A stretch of 23,664 nucleotides of DNA from Chara braunii (GCA_003427395.1 BFEA01000825.1:83051-106714), one strand, 5' to 3'; shown: positions 1-11,700, numbered from the stretch's first letter. Translations and numbers: made by a program. The notes: generated from the sequence alone by a model not told the origin.

Positions 1-900
1 TTTTTTTTTTTTCCCCCAACTCTCTGGCCCCCTCGAACCCGTTGCTTAGCAGCAAAGGGGCGGGGCACTTAAGTCGAATTGGTGTCAAGCTCAACAAGGT
101 CTTCAACAACGTCCATCCGCGGGCCCGTACCTGGGCGCCAACTGCGCTAGGTTCGGGCACTGTAGTGCTGCTTCCTAATAGCGGGAAGAGCCGACATAAA
201 AAAATCAAAAGGCAGCGTCGCTATGAACGTTTGGCTACCACAAGCCAGTTACCTGTCCAATAACTTCTATGACACCACTAGCTTCGAGTCCTGAAACGCT
301 AAAGGATCGATAGGTCACGCTCAACTGGGTCTCTTCTCCCTACTGCGCCCGTATCTGATACAATAAGAGTATCAGATTTGTACGCTCTTCCTAAAACTGT
401 GACCCGTTTCCTTATAACGAACGGATGCAGTCCACAAAAAAACGGGGGGCGGAATCTGAAAAAAACAGGAATCTATAAAAAAAAAGTAAGAGAATCACAA
501 AAACAAAACAAAACAAAACTCACCTCTAAAATGAAATGGTCGTTCCACAAAGTCAAACTAGAGTCAGGCTCAACAGGTCTTCTGCGGACCTGTACCTGGC
601 TGATTCTGAGTGCCAGATTCAGGCGCACTAGCTACCTGCTTCAAGACGAACGGGCAGTTCCTGCAGACTGTTCATCAAAATGAACGGCCGCATGAAGATT
701 TCTCGAACTCATGTAGGAGAAAGCAAGATGGGCAAATTAAAAACTAAATAAAAAAATCTAAAGTAGAATCTAGGAAAAAACAACGAAAAAAAACAACAAC
801 AGAAAAACCAAAACTTACCTCAGAAGCAAAGAGGCTGCTTGTGAAAACGAACACTTCTCCTTTCGCTGACATCCCAACTGCGCCAACTGACACCTAAATC
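1..900. repeat. Diverged tandem units of about 230-300 bp with splice-like motifs
   Basis: The left flank repeats itself loosely. A block starting GTCA-GCTCAAC and continuing through GGTCTTC to a GTACCTGG-like end is visible near 85-140, 316-360 and 556-605, and a weaker relative near 850-890. On the minus strand three units carry donor-like sites: CAG/GTAACT near 261, GAG/GTGAGT near 519 and GAG/GTAAGT near 821. T-rich stretches ending in AG follow two of them. They could be repeated exon-intron units of a host gene or a decayed satellite or transposon. I recognise no protein in any frame, so no CDS is called. Confidence 0.4.
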
Positions 901-920
901 TTAGTTTAGTTTAGTTTAGT

Positions 921-953
<33 letters not shown>
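901..953. repeat. TTTAG microsatellite followed by poly-T
   Basis: Four copies of a five-base TTAGT unit (901-920) are followed by one G and 32 consecutive T (922-953). The unit is TTTAG, not the plant telomere unit TTTAGGG, so this is a simple repeat. Confidence 0.9.
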
Positions 954-956
<3 letters not shown>

Positions 957-992
957 CCGTTGTCATATGCCAACGGTCACGTCTTGTGGCAG

Positions 993-1142
993 GCCCGCGA
1001 GCTATTGACATGCAGACTCGTGTTTTAGTCCTCAATAACTTTAAATAAATAAATAAATAATGATAATGCCCGCGAGCTATTGACATGCAGACTCGTGTTT
1101 TAGTCCTCAATGACTTTAAATAAATAAATAAATAATGATAAT
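993..1142. repeat. 75 bp tandem duplication
   Basis: Two head-to-tail copies, 993-1067 and 1068-1142, begin GCCCGCGAGC and end in an (AAAT)n tract plus ATGATAAT. They differ at about one base (AATAAC against AATGAC). That near-identity makes this duplication much younger than the LTR pair next to it. Confidence 0.9.
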
Positions 1143-1256
1143 AAATAATCATTTCTCGATTTATACGTGTCATCCTTGCGCAGGGTCAAATCAATCTTGG
1201 CGCCGTTGATTTCAGCCGCACGATCTCGAAGATCGCACGACCGAAATTGACCATGC

Positions 1257-2128
1257 TATCGAGCGCATTGGTCCCACAGCAGCCCACAATACGAAAGTTA
1301 ATTAGTTGCAATCGCAGAGGTGGACCAACCGAGGGCATTTTTGGTACGTTGTAGCATTAAGGATTCACGAGGTCCCACGCCTCTATCGGACCCGCACACA
1401 AACCGACCCATTGGGGGGTTGAAGTCCCAAGTGCGACTCGTCGTCGGTCGACTAGGTCGCATCCCACTCACCACGCGTTACGCCACGCTTTTAAAACATA
1501 AAATTAAAAACACACTCAAACAGAACACAACAACACTCCTAGTCCCTTTAGTATCAAACCCTTAACCTTCCGATGAAGAAATCGGTTAGGCGACGCGCGC
1601 GAGACTTAGCATAAAACCGCGCGGATGTAGGGTCCTCTCATATTGACTAGCAATGCAAGCTTACGCAGACAGTCGCAATGATGACGTACTATGTAATACC
1701 CATAATCACTCGTTCCTCGATAGCCTCAAGGGTCGCGTTTGACACTAAAGTGTCGGCTGACACGCGCCTTGATGGGTTAATTTCTCGACGCTAGACAACT
1801 GCCAAGTGCAGTTGAGAACCACACCCTCTCCTGCGCCCTGCGGAGAGTGGGTGGTACAAAGGTTCATATATGTGGTGACAGTCGTCTTTAATCGCCCAGG
1901 AGACCAACTCTATTATCTACGGTCTGGAGAGAAGTCAAGGGGTTCAACTTTTACGGCTGTCACGGACAACATGTCCAACTATAAAAACTTTAAAAAACAA
2001 AAGGTAAAAGGGGATCTCCCTTTTCTCTTGAAACAATAATATGTTTAACCTTTTTATGCACAGTCGCAGTAGGCCGCGCGAATGCTTAAGGTATATGTAT
2101 GTACATATATAAGAAGGGGTATATAATA
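1257..2128 (-). repeat. 3' LTR (left copy, 872 bp)
   Basis: This is a direct repeat of 19120-20189, starting TATCGAGCGCAT and ending GGGTATATAATA on the plus strand. Relative to the right copy it lacks about 199 bp between the CCCACAG ending near 1279 and the AGCCCAC starting at 1281. The small open frame near 1320-1565 has a counterpart at 19382-19627 only because both lie in the LTR. It is not a gene. The plus-strand left end is TA here but TG in the other copy. Confidence 0.88.
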
Positions 2129-2810
2129 TGGGACGATCACTTTTCACAATCACAACGGGACTACTGTTAGCCATATATACATGTGTGATTGCAGACAGTC
2201 AAACCTAGAATCCGAACCACAAAACATATATGTAATCACATCAAAGATTCAACCAAAGTTCACACACTACACGAGGTTAACTTCAACCACTCCCTTCGCT
2301 CGTACCTCTTGCTTTAGCCATACAAGCCTCAACCTGTGTCCAACGTTCCATAAATAAAAACACTCAGTATCTTTGTTAAATGACCATTCAATAAAGTCCA
2401 GGTGAAAACCCAATAAAACAATTCAAACCATAGGGCTAAAGCTTTTAGGTTGAGCGGCATGAGCGAATTAGAGTTAAGTCGTAAACCGACGAATCGACAA
2501 CGGACCTCTTATCAGTGATAACAAAAGATGATCCTCGTGGGATCAAGCTGAATCTAGTCAAAATCTTTGATTGAATCGATCAAAGAAAGACCTATAACAT
2601 AAGAGAGGTAAACGCCCAAGGCTACTTATCATTGTATGGGGAATAAACCTCCATAGCACATTCTCACTCAAGATTCTCCTGCTAATTGAGTCTAAGTTTA
2701 CCTCTAAGTCAGTGTCAAAAGAAAGATAGACCTATGACAGAATCTCCCCTATGTAGGGTGGATAGCCAGAATCGTCATCTGTCAAAATATAATCTATATC
2801 CTTTAAATTA
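2129..2810. other. Element interior next to the 3' LTR, nothing recognised
   Basis: This is AT-rich sequence between the 3' LTR and the first tandem array. A polypurine tract would be expected on the minus strand just outside the LTR (about 2129-2145), but the sequence there is only weakly purine-rich (GTGAAAAGTGATCG). I see no coding similarity. Confidence 0.5.
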
Positions 2811-3361
2811 AAAAAAAATCGACAGCGCTTATCGTACGAAAAATATTTTTTCGAAATTTATACTAACTTCAATATGAAAACTTAAATAATCTTCAACTCT
2901 AGAAAGTCAAATTTTGTCTAACTCTCTTAATTAGTAAACATTTGAGCAGCATCTTCTTTAGAGAAGTAGGTTTCTCAGATTTATACTGACTCAGATATGA
3001 ACTCAAGCATAAGACTTAAGTTTTATCAAGACAAAATTTAACTAACTCTTTAAATTTGCAAAAATTTAGGCAACGCTTCCTGTAGGAAAAGTAAATTTCC
3101 AAAATTTATACAAGGCTAAATATGGAATCTGAAAATAATCCAGACTTCCCAAAGTCAAATTTTGTTGAACTCCCTTAATTAGTAAAAATTTGGGCAATAT
3201 CTCCCATAGAAAAAAAAGTTTTTCATATTCTTACTAAGTCAGAATAAATTAAGAAAAAAAGTTAGACTTTTGAAAGTCAGATTTGATTAACTCCCTGGTT
3301 TTGTAAAAATTTTGGCAGCGCTTCCCGTAGAGAAAGTAACTTACCAAGATTTATACAAAAC
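2811..3361. repeat. Degenerate tandem array of about 123 bp units
   Basis: About four and a half copies are seen. Each is marked by a GGCAGCGCTTCCCGTAG-like block, at about 2820, 2945, 3068, 3191 and 3314, so the spacing is 122-125 bp. Further shared blocks are ATTTATACTAA about 40 bp downstream, AAAGTCAAATTTTG, and AACTCCCTTAATTAGTAAAA at the unit end. The copies are strongly diverged. The array lies between pol and the 3' LTR, where some plant Ty3/gypsy lineages (Tat/Ogre type) are known to carry hypervariable tandem repeats. Confidence 0.75.
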
Positions 3362-3937
3362 CAAGTATAATAAATGATCCAAAAAAGTGCGAAATTTGAC
3401 CTAAGTAAAAAAACGTTAGCGCAGAAAATACAAAAATTAAACTAACTATTATAACTCTAGCATGTGGCAAGCAACTAGAGCACTTACGTGTCACTAAATT
3501 CATACTAAGTAGAAATTTCACTCAACCACATATAAGGTCAAACCACAATGGTAAGTACTCTCACCCATTCTCAACTCAATTCCTCATAGAGTAGTTCGTA
3601 GAACCCTCATATGATTTATCAAAGTCAAGTATAATAAATGATCCCTGAAAATGCGAAATTTGATATTAGTAAAAAAACGTTAGCGCAAAAAATGCAGAAA
3701 TTGAACTAACTCCTATAGCTATAGCACGTGACGAGTAACTAAAGCAACAAAAATTGAACTAACTCCAATAGCTCTAACACGTGGCGAGTAACTAAAGCAA
3801 CTACGTGTCACTAAACTCAGACTAAGTAGAGATTTCACACAGCCACATGCAAGGTCAAACCACAATGGTAAGTACTCTCACCGATTCCCAAGTTAATTCC
3901 TCATAGAGTAGTTCATGGAACCCTCATATGATTTATC
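3362..3937. repeat. Tandem duplication of about 264 bp with an inner duplication
   Basis: Copy 1 (3362-3620) and copy 2 (3626-3937) both start CAAGTATAATAAATGATCC and end CCTCATATGATTTATC. Copy 2 is longer because about 53 bp inside it (ATTGAACTAACTCC through AACTAAAGCAAC) is itself duplicated, near 3700-3800. The start of copy 1 overlaps the end of the 123 bp array, so the two repeat types share a junction. Confidence 0.82.
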
Positions 3938-3964
3938 CCTTTACACCCAGCTTATATATGACAT

Positions 3965-4715
3965 GGTGCTAGACCATTCTGCTTAGAAACAATGCTTAGC
4001 ATGCCTTAGGATATACACGAACATGTTGCACAACTATTTTTCTCTTCGTTGGGCATGACTATACCATTCTGCTTAGAAACAATGTATAGTCGCCCTGAGC
4101 TGTTTAATATCCAAAGTTTAATATTTTCTGACAACATGTTCTCAGAAATAAAGGAAATCATGGGCAGGGGACTGAGTTATTCTGCTTAGGAACAATGTTC
4201 AATTTGCCCAAATTACTTTCAATTATACTCTATGGTTTCCATTCTCTTCTTAATGATACGGATTAACGCAGGATCATTCTGGTTAGAAATAATGTCCAAC
4301 TGTCAGGTCACATGCAAATATAGATAAAGCGTTTCATGTTCTACTAAGTTTATACTTATGTGCACGACTTCAGGCTAAACCATTATGCTTAGAAACAATG
4401 CTTAGCCTTCAAAAAAAAAAATTCCCTCATAAATAAAACAGGAAGATGAACCATTCTTCTTAAAAACAATGTTCAACTCATCCTAAATCACTCAAAGCAT
4501 GAAGTTGAATCCCTTAGCCTAACTTCATTCAGAAACCCCGAAAAAAAAAGACAAACCAAACCATTCAAATTAGAAACAATGTTTGGTCTCAAAGATCAGT
4601 CAGACAAACCCTCATAAATAAACAAAGCAACCAGGTCATTCTGCTTAAAACAATGTCCGACCCTTCAAACATAGTACTCGATCATTTTGCTTAGAAACAA
4701 TGCCTGTCATTGGTG
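3965..4715. repeat. Nine hairpin-like elements with one conserved core and variable complementary arms
   Basis: The core CATTCTGCTTAGAAACAATG or a close variant occurs at 3975, 4065, 4178, 4275, 4381, 4452, 4562, 4637 and 4683. Core ends CATT and AATG pair, and CT/AG can pair inside around a GCTT loop, leaving AAAC as a bulge. The arms differ between copies but match within most copies: GACTATA with TATAGTC plus GGGC with GCCC (4051-4095), GGCTAA with TTAGCC (4373-4406), ACCAAA with TTTGGT (4555-4587), TGAA, GAT and AGGA with TTCA, ATC and TCCT (4440-4484), TGCTA with TAGCA (3967-4001), and GGGCA with TGCCC (4162-4209). Copies at 4275, 4637 and 4683 pair weakly. Start spacing is irregular, 46-113 bp. 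No family is recognised. Confidence 0.8.
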
Positions 4716-5040
4716 ATCCGGTCAAACGCATGCAAACTGCCTTCCTCTCTTCCCCCAGCTTATTCCTTAGTCTGCTTTCAGTCAATAATAAAGAAGAACT
4801 TTAAACTTTATACACGCATTCCTTCCATTCAGTCCGATTAAGTTCTGAAAAAAAATCAAAGTCATAGGGAAACACATGCATACAACCTATGAAACCGCCA
4901 TTCATTGAACGAGGGTTTTGTGTTCAGAAATTGAACGTTTTGAACACGTGTTCACCACTTTAACGGGTTTTTTGCAACATAGAAACGGAATATAAACAAA
5001 AAAAAATAAAAGAAAAAAACGACAAAAGAAAACTTACCTG
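4716..5040. other. Spacer with a 14 bp palindrome
   Basis: I see no gene. Positions 4941-4954 (TGAACACGTGTTCA) form a perfect palindrome with a CACGTG G-box core. A donor-like AG/GTAAGT on the minus strand lies near 5037, but no credible exon joins it, because the sequence upstream of it on that strand is microsatellite. Confidence 0.45.
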
Positions 5041-5310
5041 ACTCTGTGCGTGTGTTCATGTGTGTGTGTGTGTGTGTGTGTGTGTCATCGTGTGTGTGCG
5101 TGTGTGTGTGTAGAAGAGCGTGCTCCTGTGTGTGTGTGTTTGTGAGCACTTGCACACAGTTCACACACACACACACACGAACACACACATAACTCCCTTC
5201 TTCTCCTCCTCCTCGTGTTCTTCTTCCTCGTCCTTCTCCTCCTACTCCTCTTCTTCCTCGTACTCCCCCCCTCCCTTCTCGTCCTTCCCTGTCCTCCTCT
5301 TTCTCCCATC
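5041..5310. repeat. GT/CA microsatellites and a CT-rich tract
   Basis: Interrupted (GT)n runs lie at about 5047-5112 and 5128-5140, (CA)n at about 5161-5190, and a pyrimidine tract of TTC, CTC and CCT units at about 5192-5310. Several overlapping open frames cross this block in all directions. They are long only because the repeats lack stop codons, and their products are low-complexity. Confidence 0.92.
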
Positions 5311-5518
5311 GATGTTGCTCCCCCATTGTCGTTGCTGGCCCCGACGCCACTCGCTGCCACTGGCCCCAACACCACCCACTGCCACTCGCCCCAACGCCAC
5401 CGTTGCCCCCATGCAGTGGTCTATGCTGCTCCGCCGCTGCAAGTGTTCATGTCCTTTTTTCTTTTTTGTATTCCCCCCCCCCTTCCATCCAACCAATTCA
5501 ATCATTGACAATGGATCA

Positions 5519-5590
5519 GTCGATCAATCAATCAATCAATCAATCCATTAATCAATCCACACACACACAAACACATATTTTTTTATTTTT
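5519..5590. repeat. ATCA and CA microsatellites
   Basis: Tandem ATCA units (5522-5545), broken by one variant, run into a short (CA)n and then a T-rich stretch. Confidence 0.88.
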
Positions 5591-5721
5591 TTTCCTCCCA
5601 AAACTGCGTGTTCCCCGGGTGGCTTCTGACACGCGCAACCCGGTGAGGGGCACTCGTTCAGTTTTCTCCCACCGTATGTCACGTGGCGCTATTGAACGCG
5701 CATGCACGCTATGAATGCGCA

Positions 5722-5759
5722 CGTTTGAACGTAAACGCGCGTCAAACGCATTCAAACGG
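5722..5759. repeat. Short inverted repeat
   Basis: CGTTTGAA and TTCAAACG, perfectly complementary 8-base arms, enclose a CG-rich loop. The surroundings hold further CGCG and GCATGC palindromes. Its role is unknown. Confidence 0.55.
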
Positions 5760-5779
5760 TTACATAGCATACAACAGTC

Positions 5780-8700
5780 AAACTAAAGGGAGATAGTGAA
5801 ACAAGGGTGTAGTGGGTTTATACAGTCAGAAAGTGGTATACCTGACAGTTCCCTGCGTCCGGAACCTCGCCTAGGCTCCGACACGGCTCCCGCAATCGGT
5901 GGTCAGACTCCCCACAGAATCTTGATGATGAGGTCCTACGGGTTGTAATCCCGCCTGCCGCCTTTCTCTCAGAACCAATAGACTAGACTTGGAGTAAGAA
6001 GGATAGAAAGAGGAAGTTCTTAGTCTCTCGAGATAAAGGAGAGGGACTGACTTAACTCGCAGGAGAGGGCCTTGTTGCCTTGATGCGCCTGAGGGCAACG
6101 CAATGGTAGCCAAAACACGCAGTGTTGGTCAACCCGTAGCCAAACGCCGGACGGTTGTGTGACGAGCCTCCAAGTCGCAATAATAGCCCCCTTATGCAAC
6201 TTTAATCTTCACTTCAACTTTCGATAGGATGGTTAACTTGTGGTCCACACATGGCGTAGCAATACTCTCTTTGACCCTTCAACTCGTTAGCAACAACCAG
6301 GAGCTATGTCCAAGATTGAACGTACTCCCTGAGCTACATTTAAAGTGTGAATAGAAACACCGTGGGAATCCCGCAAAGTACCGCGTATATAACAACCAAC
6401 ATGCAGTCAAGATACTTTGCAATATCTCACGGTATCATTCACAAGTACCCCTACACCATGATCAATGATACATGGCACTGACTACAGTCATTAGTGACGA
6501 TATACCGACAACCACATGCAACGAAAATAACCCATGACGTGTGGTGAAACACAGTTTCACCGCAGCAAGGACACAGCAACAACAGTTCGCAAAACGCGCA
6601 GTCATGCACAGTGTGGCTCCGCAACACAGCTTGGCAAACAACTCAAATCACAACTCAAAACGTGCTGGCCACGACCCTTGGGCGCGGACTGATGCTCTGC
6701 TTGTAAGAAGGGAGAACACAACTTCCGTGAAAAACTTACTCGCATGTCATGCAGCACCCTCACAACTTTGATGCCAACAGTTAACAACACCAAAACGTTC
6801 CTAACTCTCTTAATCCTTGCTATGTCTGCCCCTGGTGAGTTTTCGCAGAGCGATCACACCCCTTGTTGCTACGAGCAATCCTTATCGTAGGAGTCTATCG
6901 TACTGCTCTCCTATATGGGAACCCTGCCTATCGACACGGCGAGCTACCTGTCATTCATCCCTTGCAGATAACACCCGAATGGAAGTCACCGCGGTACTGA
7001 CTTCGAAAGAACGAGGCCGCAACGTCCGCTGCTAGGTGAGTGCTTCATTGCTATCTTCCCCTCTTTTTGTCACCGGATCCGACCACACCTTTGCCAGATA
7101 CGGGCGATCACAAGGCCACTCCGGTAAGCCGAGCACTATTTCACACCCACGTCGAGTAACAACGTGATCACCTCGACCAGTGCAATCAACGTAGAAACCA
7201 CGGATAAGATGAACAACTCTTCGAGCAAACGTCAAGTATGTCAGCCACCGGGATGGAGGAACGCATGACTGCCACTTCGTTAACTATGAGCACAACTGAA
7301 TAACAAACATAGTCTTACTAATCGTGACCATGGTGACTGAGAAGGAGACTGTGACTCGTAATAGCCAGCATCGATTACCTGACGGAGAGCTATAAAAGGT
7401 AACAACTATCATACTACACAAATAGTCATTTCGCCCTCTTCAGAATCTGCCTTCCGTCAATCTCTTCCCTGTCGTCTATAGAATGGGCAAAAATGGAAAT
7501 GAATCTTTCGCTAAAACGTGGGTAGGTTCACCCTGCCTCCCATAGTTTTTTCTTTCTCACATAGCCTTTACTACTCGTACCGTTGAATCCGTCGCTCCAA
7601 CTCAGAATCCATCCTTACCAACGCATTCGCCCTATCCTAGAGCCCCCAAATAGCATCTCTCCCTCCCCGATTCCGTTGAGGAACGGGCAAGATATAGACT
7701 TCTCACGCTCGTTTTCTCCTCTCCCGACACTTTCTTCGCACTACATTTTTCCTTCTTCTCTAGTTCTACTAATCTAGCACTCAAACTGATCCCACCATTC
7801 GACTCGGAATGGTCACAAACCCCTAACATAAGTTTTTGTTTTGCTCAATTCCATAAAGAATCAATCGAAATTTCGATTCCTACTCCCGCCGTAGTCTTTT
7901 ACTCTACCATTTTCGTGCACATCCTTTTTGCTCCCACTCTCTTTCTACTAACTTCCATGCAAATCGGACTTCACCATCATGATCGCCTTACCAAAGAACC
8001 CCGATCTAGAGTCTCGGTTTGCCCGATTTTGCCAAAAGATCGGTTAGGAACTTCATTCTTCTCTCTACTATACCTCTGCTTAGTTTTGCTATTGCCTTCT
8101 TTGTTTCAAATGAACCTGGCGTGATCCACGTTCAGGTTCTCCCGCTCGTTTTCATCGCGGCTCTCGTCCCCATTTTCTTCTGGTCTTGGTCGGTCGCCAC
8201 CTTCGACTCTCGGCACAACCCGCCCCGAATTCGCTCTCTCGTCCTCACTCTTTCTCTCGATTAACATTGTGTTCCGACAACAACCGATCACGTAGCGTTC
8301 GTTTCCGATAGGACACGACAACTAAAAGTTGAAGGAAAAGACACAGGCGCCCAGACTCTTTTTGGTTTTATACACGCCATCCTTTTGCACGAACCATGCT
8401 TACCTTCCTTGTATCATCCCAATTATAACGGATGTCCCGAATGACAAATGCGGGCCGATAGTCCCGACTCCCCTTAAAGAGTCTTTCGCACCACTCAAGT
8501 ACCACCCTATACAGTGAGTTACAATAATCTCCCCTGTATCGTAGGTCCCACGGAACGAACGAGTGACTACCCAGTATTGTTGCGTGCCTCCTAATAAGTT
8601 TTCGCTGAATGCTCCGCTCAAATAGAGTCTTCCCCATAGTACCCTGGGCCGCTTCGCCCCACTGAGCCTGGTTATGATTCACAATCTTTTAGGCTCCGAC

Positions 8701-11700
8701 GGGCATGCTCTCTCTTCAAGTCTCTCACAGCAAACTACGGGCGACAGACTAGGCACCCGCAGTTGGTCCTCCCCACGGTTTCATCCACCTCGTGGGCTAA
8801 CTCTCCGCCAACTCACATGCACGTTGACCCCCTTAACTCCTGTTTCAAGACGAGCCAGATAGAGAAGTTTCGTCAACATCCCGAATACTACGCGGAGATT
8901 CAAACGGGCCCACCAAAAAGAGGTGCGTGCTCAATGTTCTCAACCGCCGTGACGACCTAAAAACTTCGGCGCCACGTCTGAGCCAAGGAATGCTGGAACA
9001 TAAAAACATAATAATAATAAAATAAAATAATTATTACGGAACAAAAGTCGTACAGCGAGGAGAAGGAAAATGCGGGGCTTATTAATACCGCCTTGGTGCC
9101 GACGCGCAACCCTGTGAACCGCAAAACCACGAGGATAGTCTTGTCGGGCGCTCAGCCCACCGGTTTTCCTCTCACTGCTACAATACTCCTGCGTAGTCAT
9201 CCGCTCACCTCGATCCTTGAATCCTCCCGTTGAAAGTCCAACACCGTAACCAATAGTACTAGGCCCAAGGTTGAGTCTAGTACTAGCGGAGACCTATATA
9301 CGCAGGTAGTGCGTGGCGCGCGGATCTACTGAAATGTTTCAAACCACACATCGGCCTATCAACCAACCTTATGGTCGTCATCCTTCTGCGTTCACCACGC
9401 GGTTATACACAACCGTGCTATCGTCAACGTCCTCTGTACGTACGCACGCGTCCCGGTCAAGCATATCAATCAAAATTAAAACATTTTTCAATCTTGGTTT
9501 GACTCAAATTTTTAGTCGACAACATACCAGCTGCATAATCATCAATGAAAAGAGGGATCACGTGCGCCTTAAGTTTATGAGTCACACACTATTTACTCTA
9601 GTCAATCATTTAGTCAGCGTAAACAAAAGACACAGTTGCGAATCGCTCGGTATACTCAAGTCTCAATTTAAACACATTTTTTCTATCTCTTGCAAAAAAC
9701 AGGGCGGATACCCTTGTAAGGGTATTCGCACAGACAGCTTACCGGACCATATTAAGCAACATCCCCGCTGCTCCGCAAAATAAAAAAATTATCAGTTCAT
9801 CCATAACCCAAAATGTTGACGAGAAAGGAACCAATCCGATTAACCGACAGACTCCGGTTCGAGACCTCCATCAATCCATGCCAAGCATGACTATATGCTG
9901 CCAGAATTTTAACATGGGTCTCCATTGTCCTATCACTAGGACGTCGGGATACGTACCACTATACTACAACATAAGTTTCAGCGACCCTCTCAATCGTCCT
10001 CTCCCCTTTGTCCTAGATAAATGTCAACTTCTCGTTAAATATCCCATTTAGTTTCCGTCCTACAAGCAGGGTCATAACTAGGGATGTGGGTCCTAACCGT
10101 ATCCTTTGAAGACACTTTTGTCTCCCTCCAATAATTCTCACAATCAATTATACATATATACGAATCTTATCTTAGACTCTTCCAGCAGCCTAGTATATGA
10201 AGGTCAGACCCCCATCTTAGCCCATCATAATCTGGGTGATCGAGTCAGATTTATGGCCCATCGCGTTGTTATTGTAACGGTAGTGTCTTCGCTGGTTACA
10301 CAACGATAGACCTTTTCCTGATAAACACTCAATCAAGACTACCAAAAAGACTCAATTGACTCAACTCTTATCCCTCTAACATCCCGCGGAAGTAAAACCC
10401 TCCGAGGCGGCCACAGCTTTTAAGTCTTTACATCTTTGGTGAGACGTGAGTCCGTTGTCAGGTTACGTCGATCAGCAACCAACACTAGGGGTTACGCCCT
10501 GGTGATGCTAAACTTTACCGTTAGGTTGGTATTCCTGTATATGCCTTAAGATTAACACAAGTGGTTGGACGGTGTGTCACAATAATACATACCTATTGAG
10601 GGACTACGCAAAGGTCTGTCACACATAAAAAACATTTACCAGTCCTTTGTGGGACAACAAAGGGAGCATGACATCCTCTCCACATTCACAAAACAGAATC
10701 ACCGTCAGATTTGCAAGGTTGCGATCTCCTAACTTGGTCAGAGCAAGAAAGCCACACATCTCAATGACATCTCTCAAATGAACCATTTTTGCGACATCCC
10801 AACTCCACGAATAGAAAAAAAAATAAAAATCTTAGTCCTTCTTGTCAGTTTTATATCACACAAAATTTACTTTTCATGTCATTAAATATTTTAACCATCT
10901 TTCAGTCGAAGGAGGTCTCACTTATTATGTCTCCCATTCATCCCCCTCTCTCTAGTATGAACTTCCACACAACCTTTTTAAAACATCTTCTTCTTAAAGA
11001 TGAGTCTCCAAATAAACGGTGATCATCTTCCCAAGTGAAGACGTCTCAACCATAAAACAACTCAACGCTGAGAGGCAAATTTGTGGGTCATCGTCACAAC
11101 TTAACAATAAATATTTGACATGGCAAAGTATTCGAGCCTCAGAAGACTCATAAATCCATTGAGATTTTCATATCCTTTCACAAAAACAAGTTGCTCGTTC
11201 TCTCTTTATACCCAACCCTATCATCCGCCCCTGGGTAGGCCGCACAAGTATATCGAAGAATACACAGTTCACACATATTCACATTCACAAAGATGCAAGG
11301 TACGCGAGATGTCTCTAGTACATCTCCCATATAAAGCCATCACACGTCATTATAAAACCACATATGTGAGAGTGATCGTGATCGTCATACACAAGGGAAT
11401 ATTCTCAAGGATCTCAACTCAATATACAGTCAGGGATGGGGTATCCCATCCAAAACACAAAATGGTCCAAACGCATATACTAGCTTAAGATGAGCAAAAA
11501 TCACTCCCAAAATGGTACAAATGTAACCACACTATCAACAATACGCTCAAAATCAAACGAATCCAACCCACAAGAGTTGAAAAATTGCCTCAGTGTACAT
11601 ACATCACACCATTGAATCCCAATTCCTAATCACCAATGAAATCCTCAAAGGTAATCATACATGCGAATTTCTATACGTACAGTTAAGCATCGTAGGTACT

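Noticed and set aside
901-920. Telomere-like repeat
   Set aside because: The unit is TTTAG with only four copies. Plant telomeres use TTTAGGG.
1188-1213. Second primer-binding-site-like string TGGCGCCGTTGA on the plus strand
   Set aside because: It sits in a small inverted repeat (AAATCAA/TTGATTT), has no LTR end before it and no gag or pol after it on that strand. Probably coincidence.
1320-1565. Conserved small protein (similar frame at 19382-19627)
   Set aside because: Both copies lie inside the LTRs, so the similarity comes from LTR duplication. There is no sign of coding constraint.
3965-4715. CRISPR-like array of regularly repeated short sequence
   Set aside because: Spacing is irregular (46-113 bp), the flanks are self-complementary rather than unique spacers, no cas genes are present and the context is a eukaryotic retroelement.
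4952-5714. Several long overlapping open frames on both strands
   Set aside because: They are translations of GT/CA, CT-rich and ATCA microsatellites.
7389-7420. TATA-box promoter (CTATAAAAGG)
   Set aside because: A good TATA string, but no gene or LTR structure follows on the plus strand, so I list it only as a note.
9313-9783. 156-codon plus-strand ORF
   Set aside because: The longest plus-strand frame in the silent region, but with no motif, no family resemblance, no good neighbours and average composition. Probably chance.
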